Assembly (NCBI GenBank): GCA_913049555.1
Contig: CAJWYM010000024.1
Location: 1-42,492 of the forward strand
DNA from: an uncultured Opitutia bacterium
GTDB lineage: Bacteria > Verrucomicrobiota > Verrucomicrobiia > Opitutales > CAJWYM01
DNA length: 42,492 bases
Reading direction: 5' to 3'
Shown here: positions 17,686 through 25,264 of the stretch, piece after piece
Position numbering within the stretch: the stretch's first letter is position 1
Layout: every line of letters starts with the position of its first letter
Made by a program: the position numbers and the translations under genes
The notes under the pieces: model-generated
Databases searched by the model: none
What the model was told of the DNA's origin: nothing
Seen by the model: only the letters and a program-made list of their open reading frames with translations

Positions 17686-17863
17686 ATCATTAAATCTACT
17701 ATTTGAGAGTCCTATGTCTCATGAATAGATTTTTTACTTTATACCCTTGGGAATTCTCCTTTGTAAAATACCAATAGGATATTCTAAAAACAAAAGCGAA
17801 GTATCCATGAATTGAAAATTCTCTCTCAATTTGAGTTAACTTTTGATAAAAATCTCAATTTAT

Positions 17864-17884
17864 TGAATCTTATTGTTCGATTCA
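17864..17884. promoter_or_regulatory. Possible operator upstream of the GH3 gene
   Basis: An inverted repeat TGAATC/GATTCA with a 9-nt spacer lies 50 bp before the GH3 start. The arms are short and the region is AT-rich, so this is only a candidate binding site for a regulator. The rest of the 248-bp gap upstream of GH3 holds nothing recognisable. Confidence 0.2.
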
Positions 17885-17933
17885 TAAGGTTGTCTCCGAT
17901 TAAAAGTTCTAAACACGCACAACAGGAAAAAAT

Positions 17934-20540
17934 ATGAAATTAGCTTACACATTATCACTGTTTTTTTTAATTGGAATGGGTCATTATTCTTTGGCAGAAG
18001 ATGGGAATTCCAAGATAGAAAATGGTCCTTTCAGTAGTTCTTCTATGCTAGTAAAAGAGAGGATTCATGAAGGAGTGCTCCTAAAAACCAATTTTCTTCC
18101 AAATTACGCTTTTGATGGAGATGAGAATACGCGATGGGAATCGATTAAGAGAGAGAATCAATGGCTTATTGTTGATTTTCAAAAGAAAGTTTCTATTGCA
18201 TCTTTGGATCTGTCTTGGGGTTCTGCCTATGCAAAATCCTTTGAGCTTTTGGTTTCTTCAGATAAGAACAATTGGATATCCATTTTTACAGCAGAAGATA
18301 TCAAAGAACCAAAAGTTTTAACAAAAGTCTCTTTGAACGAAAAAGTGGAAGCTAGGTATTTAAAAGTTTTATGTAAAGAGAGAGGAAGCAACTTCGGATT
18401 TTCAATCCATGAAATCAAGATCAACGGCATGAGTATTGCCGAATTAACTTTGCCTTCAGTGCCCAAAGATGCCCCTTATAAAAATGCAAATTTAGATCCC
18501 AAATTACGAGCCAAAGACTTAATCAGTCGAATGACTTTTGAGGAAAAAATGAGGATGACGGGTGGAGTGGATCATATGTATTTAAACGCACTGAAACGTT
18601 TTGATATTCCGCGCGTTCGAGTCACCGATGCCTCTGCTGGGATTCGGATTAAAAAAGGAACTCCAAACCCTATCGATACAACCGCTTTCCCCTCACCAAC
18701 TGCATTGGCTGCTTCATGGGATCCTGAAATCGCTTATAATTACGCTCAGGCGATTGGAGAGGAGTGTAGAGCTTTTGGTTACAGTGTTCTTTTAGGTCCG
18801 GGAGTTAATATTTACAGAGTTTCCCAAAATGGACGTAATTTTGAATATTACGGGGAAGACCCATACCTAGCCTCCAGAACGGTGGTTGGATATGTGAATG
18901 GTCTTCAGAGCCAAGGAATTTTGGCCACTGTGAAGCATTTTATTGCAGATAACCAAGAGTTTATTCGGCATAACTACAATGCTGTCATTGATGATCGAAC
19001 TATGCATGAAATCTATCTTCCAGCTTTTAAGGCAGCGATTCATGAAGCAGATGCGAAGGCTATCATGACCGCCTACAATTATGTAAACGGAGAAGATGCT
19101 GGGGATCAGAAAGAGATCATTAAAAAGTTGCTACGAGATGAGATCGGTTTTGAAGGCATTGTTATGACAGATTGGGGTGGGTATGAAAACCACGAATTGG
19201 TTCTAAAATCAGGTCAGAATTTGATGATGCCTTCCAATCGAAGATTTGAAAAATTTTGGAACAAGCATATTCGTGAAAATCCTGAAGATTCAGCGATGGT
19301 TGAGAAGGAAATTGAGCGCATGGCATTTCGGATTTTATCTACTCTTTTTGAAATGGGGGTTTATGATAGAGAGCCATACAATGCTGAATTTGTTAAAAAA
19401 TTTCCCTCTCACAAAGAGGTTGCTCGTAAGACAGCGGAGGCAGGAATTACTTTGTTAAAAAACAATAAAGGCTTTTTACCTCTAAACCCGAAAAATTATC
19501 AGAGGGTTCTGTTTTGTGGGGATGATCAAAAGTATGCTGGCGGAGGTTCTGCTACAGTTAAGGGTTACGATCAGGTTTCCTACTTATCAGGACTTAAAAA
19601 TATTTTTGGAGAAAGTAAGGTGACTTATATTGAAAAACCAAATCCAGAACAGATAAAAAATGCGGATTTAGTCATTTGTCGCACACTGAATCATGGTTGG
19701 GAGGGAAGTGATACCCCTTTTGCAGTCAAAGATAAAACAGCATCCTTGTGTGTAGATAATAACGAAAACACCGTAGTTTTAGCCGCAGGTGGCAAAGGAA
19801 TGTCTATGCCTTGGTTAGAAAAAGCACAAGCGGTTCTCGCGACTTATTATTTGGGACAAGAGGCCGGGAATGCAATTGGCAATATAATGACTGGTAAAGT
19901 CAACCCCTCTGGTAAGTTGCCATACACGATTGAGGAGAAGTTTGAGGACTCTTTTGCTTATGGTTATAATTATCTAGAAGAAACGGGTAAATATCACATG
20001 CCTGCTCATGTAGATAAAATCGAGAAAGATCTCAAACCAGGGAAATCTTTGGATTTACCTAAAGATATTGTGTATGAAGAGGGAATATTTGTGGGTTATC
20101 GCTGGTATGATAGAGAAAAAATTGAGCCAAGGTTCCCTTTTGGATATGGACTTAGTTATACGACTTTTCAATACAGTGACCTAAAGATAGAAAGCTCTGG
20201 ATTCAAAGATGAGTTGGTAGCTCAAGTGAGTTTAAATCTAAAAAATACCGGTAGTAGAGCTGGAGCTGAAGTGGTTCAACTTTATGTTCAAGATCCGGAG
20301 TGTTCTGTCGAAAGGCCTATTCAGGAACTCAAAGGATTTAAGAAGGTCTTTCTAAAACCAGGAGAAAGTAAGAAAATGACTTTTAATATAAAAAAAGAAG
20401 ACCTTGCTTTTTGGGAGGTGAACAACCAGCATTGGAAAGCTGAGGAGGGTTTGTTTAATATTCGAATTGGAACTTCCTCTCGAGGCATTCATTTGAATGG
20501 ATCTTTCGAGTTGAAAGAAACTGTAATTGTAGGACTTTGA
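17934..20540 (+). CDS. Secreted GH3 beta-glycosidase with F5/8C domain
   Basis: Hydrolyses beta-linked glycosides outside the cytoplasm; the exact sugar is not readable. The signal peptide (about 1-22) is followed by a discoidin/F5-8 type C domain (about 40-155; WLIVDFQKKVSIASLDLSW), which usually binds sugars or surfaces. The GH3 barrel runs from about 185 to 460 with KHFIADNQE and the nucleophile Asp413 in GIVMTDWGGYE. The GH3 C-terminal domain follows, with Glu590 in HGWEGSD as the candidate acid/base, and a fibronectin-III-like domain (GAEVVQLYVQDPECSVERP). Length 868 fits. AGGA lies 7 nt before the ATG. A sodium:solute symporter follows on the same strand after 313 bp, suggesting import of the released sugar. 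Confidence 0.92.
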   Translation: MKLAYTLSLFFLIGMGHYSLAEDGNSKIENGPFSSSSMLVKERIHEGVLLKTNFLPNYAFDGDENTRWESIKRENQWLIVDFQKKVSIASLDLSWGSAYAKSFELLVSSDKNNWISIFTAEDIKEPKVLTKVSLNEKVEARYLKVLCKERGSNFGFSIHEIKINGMSIAELTLPSVPKDAPYKNANLDPKLRAKDLISRMTFEEKMRMTGGVDHMYLNALKRFDIPRVRVTDASAGIRIKKGTPNPIDTTAFPSPTALAASWDPEIAYNYAQAIGEECRAFGYSVLLGPGVNIYRVSQNGRNFEYYGEDPYLASRTVVGYVNGLQSQGILATVKHFIADNQEFIRHNYNAVIDDRTMHEIYLPAFKAAIHEADAKAIMTAYNYVNGEDAGDQKEIIKKLLRDEIGFEGIVMTDWGGYENHELVLKSGQNLMMPSNRRFEKFWNKHIRENPEDSAMVEKEIERMAFRILSTLFEMGVYDREPYNAEFVKKFPSHKEVARKTAEAGITLLKNNKGFLPLNPKNYQRVLFCGDDQKYAGGGSATVKGYDQVSYLSGLKNIFGESKVTYIEKPNPEQIKNADLVICRTLNHGWEGSDTPFAVKDKTASLCVDNNENTVVLAAGGKGMSMPWLEKAQAVLATYYLGQEAGNAIGNIMTGKVNPSGKLPYTIEEKFEDSFAYGYNYLEETGKYHMPAHVDKIEKDLKPGKSLDLPKDIVYEEGIFVGYRWYDREKIEPRFPFGYGLSYTTFQYSDLKIESSGFKDELVAQVSLNLKNTGSRAGAEVVQLYVQDPECSVERPIQELKGFKKVFLKPGESKKMTFNIKKEDLAFWEVNNQHWKAEEGLFNIRIGTSSRGIHLNGSFELKETVIVGL

Positions 20541-20853
20541 TTGGAACCCAAACGGTTGATTAAGGAATGACATCCAAGTTTGTAACTTATTTGCAAAGGC
20601 TTAAAAAACTCTTTAATTTTTTTAAATCTTTAAAACTATATTACTCAAATTAATTGTGGGATCTTAATATCATTTTTGATTTATTAGAGCTCGAAGGCCA
20701 ATGATTTGCATTTGAAGCATTTTACTATTCCAATCAAACCCAGCTTATTTTAAATTAAGATCAGTGTTATAGATCCAAGAAGCTCTTTAGAACTTTTTTG
20801 AATTTCATTGGCTTAAAATTTATTTATACGAAAACACCTTAATAATACCAAAT
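20541..20853. other. Gap between the GH3 gene and the symporter gene
   Basis: About 310 AT-rich bases. I see no gene, no clear terminator and no convincing promoter. The length suggests that the symporter may have its own promoter rather than depending on GH3 readthrough. Confidence 0.4.
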
Positions 20854-22479
20854 ATGTTAACCATCATCTCTTTTATTTTCTGCACAACTTTAGTCGCTAT
20901 TTTAACTTGGCTTGTTACTCGAAAAGATTCTAATACCTCTCAAGAGGGCTATTTTTTAGGAGGAAGAAGCCTGACTTTTCCGATCATTGCAGGTTCTTTA
21001 TTGCTCACAAATTTGTCCACGGAACAGTTGGTTGGTTTGAATGGAGCTGCTTTTCAGCATGGGTTGCAGGTTATGGTTTGGGAAGTGTATGCTGTGATTG
21101 CCTTGGTGATTATGGCCTTGTTTTTTCTGCCTAAATTTTTACGAAGTGGGATTTCAACGGTTCCACAATATATAGAGGTTCGATTTGATAAACGTACTCG
21201 AATCATTGTTGACTGTATTTTCCTCAGTGCCTATGCGTTCATTTTACTTCCAATTATTTTATATTCAGGGGCAAGAGGTCTTTCTAGTATGTTGGATTTA
21301 CAATCTATTACAGGAATCGAAAGTCAGACGACTCTCTTATGGTCCGTTGTTGTAATGATCGGAGTGATCGGTTCCGTGTATGCGTTGTTCGGTGGTTTGA
21401 GAGCGGTTGCAGTCTCCGATACTCTAAATGGAGTTGGTTTATTGGTGGGTGGTTTATTGATCGCTTACTTTGGGCTCCAAGCAGTCAGCGATGGGAATGG
21501 AATTGTTAAGGGTTGGAATCTTATGGTCGAGTCGAGTCCGGAAAGATTCAACTCTATAGGAGGTCCTGAAGACAATATTCCATTTTCTACGATTTTTACA
21601 GGTATTACCTTGCTGAATTTGTTTTACTGGTGTACGAATCAACAAATTATTCAACGAACCTTTGCAGCTAGTAGTTTGGAGGAGGGACAAAAAGGAGTTC
21701 TTTTGACTGCATTTTTAAAATTGCTTGGACCTCTTTATCTAGTCATACCTGGCATGGTTGCTTTTGCACTTTACAGTGAATCCGGGATTTCGAATGATGA
21801 AGCTTATGGAACTTTAGTAAAAAGCGTACTTCCAGCACCTTTGACTGGATTTTTTGCAGCTGTAATGATTGGAGCGATCTTGAGTTCATTTAACTCAGCG
21901 CTGAACTCTACTTGCACCCTTTTTAGTCTGGGTATTTATAAAGAGATTTTAAATAAAAAAGCAAGCGAGGGACAGGTAATTTTGTCTGGAAAAATATTTG
22001 GTTTGATGATTGCAATTTTATCTGTGCTAGTCGCGCCTATGCTTGCAGGTCAGGATAGTTTATTCGGTTATTTACAGAAAATGAATGGGATTTATTTCAT
22101 CCCTATTTTCGCAGTTGTTTTAGTTGGTATGTTGACCAAGAGAGTTTCCTCGTATGCAGCTAGATTAGGTTTGTTGGTAGGTTTTACTTTTATTCCTTTT
22201 GGGTATTTCTTTCCACTTGAATATTCTCTTGTAGAGGGCGTTGAGAAGGCGGTGTATTTTTCGGGGGGCGTTATGAATGATTACCATTTTCTGGGACTCG
22301 CGTTCATTTTAATCGTGTTCACTTTATTGTCAGTCGGAAAATGGAAACCGAGAGATTCCGATTTTATTCAGAAAGATGTGGGGGCAGTGGATATGACTCC
22401 CTGGAAACATAGAAACGTGACTGGGATGGTATTAGTAGGTTTAGTGATTCTCATTTACGCTATTTTTGCAGATTTTTGA
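20854..22479 (+). CDS. Sodium:solute symporter (SSS/SLC5 family)
   Basis: Inner-membrane Na+-coupled importer, probably of a sugar. The 541-residue protein has about 14 hydrophobic segments. It shows family landmarks: an early LGGRSLTFPIIAGSLLLTNLSTEQ-like stretch (SGLT proteins have GGR and a following small-residue helix), FLPKFLRSGISTVPQYIEVRF (the conserved T-x-P-x-Y/F-L region), YALFGGLRAVAVSDTLNG, NLFYWCTNQQIIQRTFAA (close to the sugar-transporting members, which read YWCTNQ-x-IVQR), and GAILSSFNSALNSTCTLFS. The YWCTNQ motif favours a sugar or polyol over an amino acid. The start is ATG at 20854. The gene runs into the convergent relic at 22460, overlapping it by 20 bp. Confidence 0.9.
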   Translation: MLTIISFIFCTTLVAILTWLVTRKDSNTSQEGYFLGGRSLTFPIIAGSLLLTNLSTEQLVGLNGAAFQHGLQVMVWEVYAVIALVIMALFFLPKFLRSGISTVPQYIEVRFDKRTRIIVDCIFLSAYAFILLPIILYSGARGLSSMLDLQSITGIESQTTLLWSVVVMIGVIGSVYALFGGLRAVAVSDTLNGVGLLVGGLLIAYFGLQAVSDGNGIVKGWNLMVESSPERFNSIGGPEDNIPFSTIFTGITLLNLFYWCTNQQIIQRTFAASSLEEGQKGVLLTAFLKLLGPLYLVIPGMVAFALYSESGISNDEAYGTLVKSVLPAPLTGFFAAVMIGAILSSFNSALNSTCTLFSLGIYKEILNKKASEGQVILSGKIFGLMIAILSVLVAPMLAGQDSLFGYLQKMNGIYFIPIFAVVLVGMLTKRVSSYAARLGLLVGFTFIPFGYFFPLEYSLVEGVEKAVYFSGGVMNDYHFLGLAFILIVFTLLSVGKWKPRDSDFIQKDVGAVDMTPWKHRNVTGMVLVGLVILIYAIFADF

Positions 22480-23197
22480 TCTCTTTGAACTTTTCTAGCA
22501 GATTCATAAACTCTTCTTCTTGAACGTTTCGAGGGTTAGACAATATAGATTTGGCTTCTCGATAAAGTTTTGCAGCTGTGAATTCTCCTATGTATGGGGA
22601 CTCTCTCAATGCCATTCCCAAACTGGCTACGAGACTGGACAAATTAAAATCTGCATCAGACGATTTAAATGCGAGAATAGGATCTCAGTATGATTCTTTT
22701 TAGAGTTTACTCTTATTAGCTGAAGGTCCTTTATAACGAACTCTAACTGTAAACCAATCTTCAGAGGGTAGGATTTTTGATACTTGATATTTAAGTTCAT
22801 TTTTATTCACCGTTTGATTTTCCAATTTATAGACAAGCTCATAGAGGGCCGGCAGTTACTGAATGTCCAGCACCAATCTCACCTGCATCTTTTTGATCGT
22901 TTGCAAAATCTTGATTATTCATTTTTCGATTTTCGTATCCGATGAGTCTGTAAGAAGATATTTTACTGGGATTGAACTCCAATTGGATTTTAACTTCTTA
23001 AGCCATCGTGAAAAGGGTTTCTCCTACTTGTTCAACAAGTATTTTTTGGCCTCTTGCAAAGAGTCTATGTATGCATAGTTGCCGTTTCCCTTGTTTGAGA
23101 GTTCCTCCATGACTGAATCCTTTTAGTTTCCAGAACCAAAACCTAGAATACTTAAGAAAATATCCTTTTTAGCGTTTTTTTGGAGGAGTCCTACTAA
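22460..23197 (-). pseudogene. Decayed YfbK-type vWA/DUF3520 protein, C-terminal part
   Basis: Three-frame reading of the minus strand recovers a coherent YfbK-like C-terminus broken by lesions: LVGLLQKNAKKDIFLSILG, a TAA at 23123-23125 where Tyr is expected after [20 protein letters not shown], a frameshift near 23040, a TAA at 22998-23000 after [16 protein letters not shown] and [18 protein letters not shown], a second frame change near 22860, LYELVY, then stops at 22700-22702 and 22685-22687, and a final open stretch from SLVASLGMALRESPY to the end. These are the end of the von Willebrand A domain and the DUF3520 domain of YfbK, known from E. coli and common in Verrucomicrobiota and Planctomycetes. 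The first part of the gene is missing and is replaced by a sigma-factor fragment. Confidence 0.85.
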
Positions 23198-23352
23198 TTG
23201 GGATTGATTTGACTCAGTTGTCTCAAGGTTTCTTGCAGTGGATCTCTAGCTGCCTCACGATTGGATAGAATGCTGGAGGCATATCTAAGCAATGAATCTC
23301 CATTTTCATCTAATACAATTTTAAGCTTTTCGCTCGCTAATTTCATAATCAT
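23194..23352 (-). pseudogene. N-terminal fragment of an ECF sigma factor
   Basis: A 52-codon frame beginning with ATG at 23352 (or 23346) reads like sigma-70 region 2 of ECF factors: LDENGDSLLRYASSIL followed by SNREAARDPLQETLRQLS, matching the common pattern LLRYA-x2-IL-x4-AxDxVQETFxxL. It ends at a TAG after about half of region 2 and runs directly, in another frame, into the vWA remains. Regions 2.3-4 and any anti-sigma gene are missing. A deletion fusing the start of a sigma gene to the end of a YfbK-type gene explains this best. The similarity is judged by eye over about 35 residues. Confidence 0.65.
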
Positions 23353-23571
23353 ATTTGGGTTTTCATATTGATATCGAAGCCGACCGAATGTTTCTTAAAA
23401 AAAACATTTTAAAACGATACGTATTTTTAGCTAAAAAGAACTTTTGTTGATTTATGATCCGTTTATTCAATGTATTTGCCCCTGTTTTTAAACAAACTTC
23501 AGCGGTTCAAAGCTTATATCGGACAAAAAAAGAGAATGAAAAAGCAAATCCAGGTTATTTTAAAAATGTGT

Positions 23572-23600
23572 TTGACGAAAGAGGAAAAATGGAATCTAAT
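23572..23600 (+). promoter_or_regulatory. Promoter of tRNA-Asp
   Basis: TTGACG (23572-23577), a 17-bp spacer, and TCTAAT (23595-23600) match the sigma-70 consensus at 5 of 6 positions each. The predicted transcription start is about 14 bp before the tRNA. This is the best promoter match I see in the window. Confidence 0.8.
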
Positions 23601-23620
23601 TAGACCTTATTCAACCAAAC

Positions 23621-23697
23621 GGGGTAGTAGTTCAGTTGGTTAGAATGCCTGCCTGTCACGCAGGAGGTCGCGAGTTCGAGTCTCGTCTATCCCGCCA
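23621..23697 (+). tRNA. tRNA-Asp (anticodon GTC)
   Basis: A 77-nt cloverleaf with encoded CCA. The acceptor arm GGGGTAG/CTATCCC pairs with one G-T wobble, the D-arm is followed by the anticodon stem CCTGC/GCAGG with GTC at 23655-23657, and the T-arm contains GTTCGAGTC. The discriminator is G, the identity base for Asp. A promoter precedes it and a terminator follows. Confidence 0.97.
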
Positions 23698-23704
23698 CTT
23701 TATT

Positions 23705-23738
23705 AAAGTCCTCTTGTTTAAACTTGAGGACTTTTTTT
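23705..23738 (+). terminator. Terminator after tRNA-Asp
   Basis: AAAGTCCTC (23705-23713) pairs perfectly with GAGGACTTT (23726-23734) across a 12-nt loop and ends in a T7 run. It starts 7 bp after the encoded CCA, so tRNA-Asp is a single-gene transcript. Confidence 0.9.
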
Positions 23739-24167
23739 GTCTATTTTTTTGAAATATTTTTTAGTTTCCTTGGATTCAAAGATATAAAAAAGAGCTCTTT
23801 TTCTTCTCTAAGAAAAGTAAAGAATAGCAAACTTTTTTACAGGGAGAGTACAGTAAAAAAGATTAGAACGAAATGTGTTATTAAATCCTGAAATAGTACC
23901 GATTTGGTTCCTTAAATGTTTTCATAAATCATTGCATTTGAATATTTAAAGATTTAAATCAAAGTTCTAATTAGGAATTCGGATTCAAAATATGTGAACG
24001 AATCTTTCATGGTTTCAACCTTTCTAGATTTTCTTCTATTCGTTTTGATAAAAAATCCCAAGGTCAAAAAATTCTTAAATATTTTGATTGCATTGAATGA
24101 TTTATTTCAAAGGGAATATGAATCATTCATAGGAACTATTTTAGAGGCTATCGTGGAAACGGATTGG
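23739..24167. other. Gap between tRNA-Asp terminator and outer-membrane gene
   Basis: About 430 AT-rich bases. A 65-codon frame on the plus strand (23994-24191) is open but runs into the convergent gene, has no domain-like pattern and has no ribosome-binding site. I regard it as chance. Nothing else is recognisable. Confidence 0.4.
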
Positions 24168-24836
24168 TTAAAATCGGTAATTCAAACCTAGGTTTACCAC
24201 AGGATAAAATTCAAATTTGTGGATATCTTTCTCAAATTCTGCTTTTTCTTTATCTAGATTCAATTTAAAAATTGGATTGGATGCTATGGGTCCATTTGCT
24301 GTCATGACTACATCTGGAGAACCTGTAAACATCAATCCGGCATTCAACACAAAACCCCAACCAGATTCTTTTTGAGCGGAAGTATTCCAACCAAATCCCA
24401 CATAGGGTGAAAGGTCACCAAGCTCAACATTTGCATTTAAAGTTCCAATTTCTGACCCTGAATAATTAGTTCCTCCAATATCAAAGCTTAATGAGGAAGA
24501 ACCCTCCCCAAGGATTTCATTGTTGTTGAAATAGATCCCCCCAGATAAATGGAAGGAGTTTTTAAAAGGGTGCAGATCGAGGATTATTGAGAGGTTGAGC
24601 ATATCTAAGTCTAAATCATAATTAATATCATCAATTTTATCTTCATGAGAAAATGTAAAATATGAAACATTAGTTCTCATACCAAAATAATCATTCACTC
24701 TTGAATGAACCTCAATCCCAGGTCCCAGTGTCGTTATTTGAGTCCCTAAAGAAAAATTAAAATCCTCTGCTTGAGCCAAGGTGATTGTAAAAGTAGATAA
24801 AATAAAAACTATGGTTTTAAGTTTGATAGATAACAT
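24168..24836 (-). CDS. Outer-membrane beta-barrel protein
   Basis: Small predicted porin-like or OmpA/OmpW-like barrel with no specific family recognised. From ATG at 24836 the protein has 222 residues: a signal peptide ending TLAQAED, then alternating hydrophobic beta strands with Gly/Asn/Asp-rich turns (SLGTQITTLGPGIEVHSRV, LSPYVGFGWNTS, GWGFVLNAGLMF), and a final strand FYPVVNLGLNYRF ending in Phe, the usual barrel-assembly signal. An upstream ATG at 24893 would add 19 charged residues before the signal peptide, so the later start is preferred. It stands alone between tRNA genes. Confidence 0.75.
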   Translation of the reverse strand: MLSIKLKTIVFILSTFTITLAQAEDFNFSLGTQITTLGPGIEVHSRVNDYFGMRTNVSYFTFSHEDKIDDINYDLDLDMLNLSIILDLHPFKNSFHLSGGIYFNNNEILGEGSSSLSFDIGGTNYSGSEIGTLNANVELGDLSPYVGFGWNTSAQKESGWGFVLNAGLMFTGSPDVVMTANGPIASNPIFKLNLDKEKAEFEKDIHKFEFYPVVNLGLNYRF

Positions 24837-25006
24837 GACTTCGATCTTAGTGGGATCCTTTTTATTCTGCAATTGATTTTCATGAACTCTCATCCTTAAG
24901 TAAGGACAAAAAAGTGTAAATTCATTCTAATGAAGCAATCTCATTTCTGAAGTTTCCCGTGTCTTGGGATAATTAAAATAGACTCAATTAAAATTTAAAG
25001 TCTAAA

Positions 25007-25094
25007 TGGCGGAGAGAGCGGGATTCGAACCCGCGGAACCGTGAGGTTCACTACATTTCCAATGTAGCGCGATCGTCCACTCTGCCATCTCTCC
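25007..25094 (-). tRNA. tRNA-Ser (anticodon GGA)
   Basis: An 88-nt tRNA with encoded CCA. The acceptor GGAGAGA/TCTCTCC pairs, the anticodon GGA is at 25058-25060 (plus-strand TCC) in a CTACAT/ATGTAG stem, and the long variable arm (AACCTCACGGTT) marks a class II tRNA. The T-arm contains GTTCGAATC. It lies 43 bp downstream of tRNA-Gly on the same strand with a hairpin between. Confidence 0.97.
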
Positions 25095-25095
25095 T

Positions 25096-25122
25096 AAAAA
25101 AAGCCTATTATGAAATAGGCTT
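25096..25122 (-). terminator. Hairpin with T-run between tRNA-Gly and tRNA-Ser
   Basis: AAGCCTATT and AATAGGCTT (25101-25122) form a perfect 9-bp stem with a 4-nt loop, followed on the minus strand by further Ts ending one base before tRNA-Ser. It looks like an intrinsic terminator for tRNA-Gly, but leaves no room for a separate tRNA-Ser promoter downstream of it. It may instead be a processing or attenuation structure. Confidence 0.7.
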
Positions 25123-25137
25123 GGACGAATTTGATTA

Positions 25138-25211
25138 TGGTGCGGGCAGGCGGAATCGAACCGCCGACACCAGTTTGGAAGACTGGGGTTTTACCCCTAA
25201 ACTATGCCCGC
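25138..25211 (-). tRNA. tRNA-Gly (anticodon TCC)
   Basis: A 74-nt tRNA with encoded CCA. The acceptor GCGGGCA/TGCCCGC is perfect, the D-loop is TAGTTTAGGGGTAAAAC-like, and the anticodon TCC lies within CAGTCTTCCAAACTG. The T-arm reads GGCGGTTCGATTCCGCC. The discriminator is A. Confidence 0.97.
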
Positions 25212-25235
25212 CTTTTGTTTCCAAAAAAGAACTCA

Positions 25236-25264
25236 AATAAACTGTTTTCAAAGTCCTGAGTCAA
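25236..25264 (-). promoter_or_regulatory. Promoter of tRNA-Gly
   Basis: On the minus strand TTGACT (25259-25264), a 17-bp spacer and TTTATT (25236-25241) give a good -35 and a moderate -10. The start would be about 20 bp before tRNA-Gly. The -35 overlaps the last codons of the AsmA-like gene. Confidence 0.65.

Noticed and set aside
20541-20853. Riboswitch or small RNA upstream of the symporter gene
   Set aside because: No conserved core motif or stable GC-rich structure is visible in this AT-rich gap.
23454-23603. A 49-codon plus-strand frame starting MIRLFNVFAPVF upstream of tRNA-Asp
   Set aside because: Its last 11 codons coincide with a near-consensus promoter for tRNA-Asp, it has no ribosome-binding site and it resembles no family.
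23994-24191. A 65-codon plus-strand frame between tRNA-Asp and the outer-membrane gene
   Set aside because: Low-complexity hydrophobic composition typical of AT-rich intergenic DNA, overlap with the convergent gene, and no ribosome-binding site.
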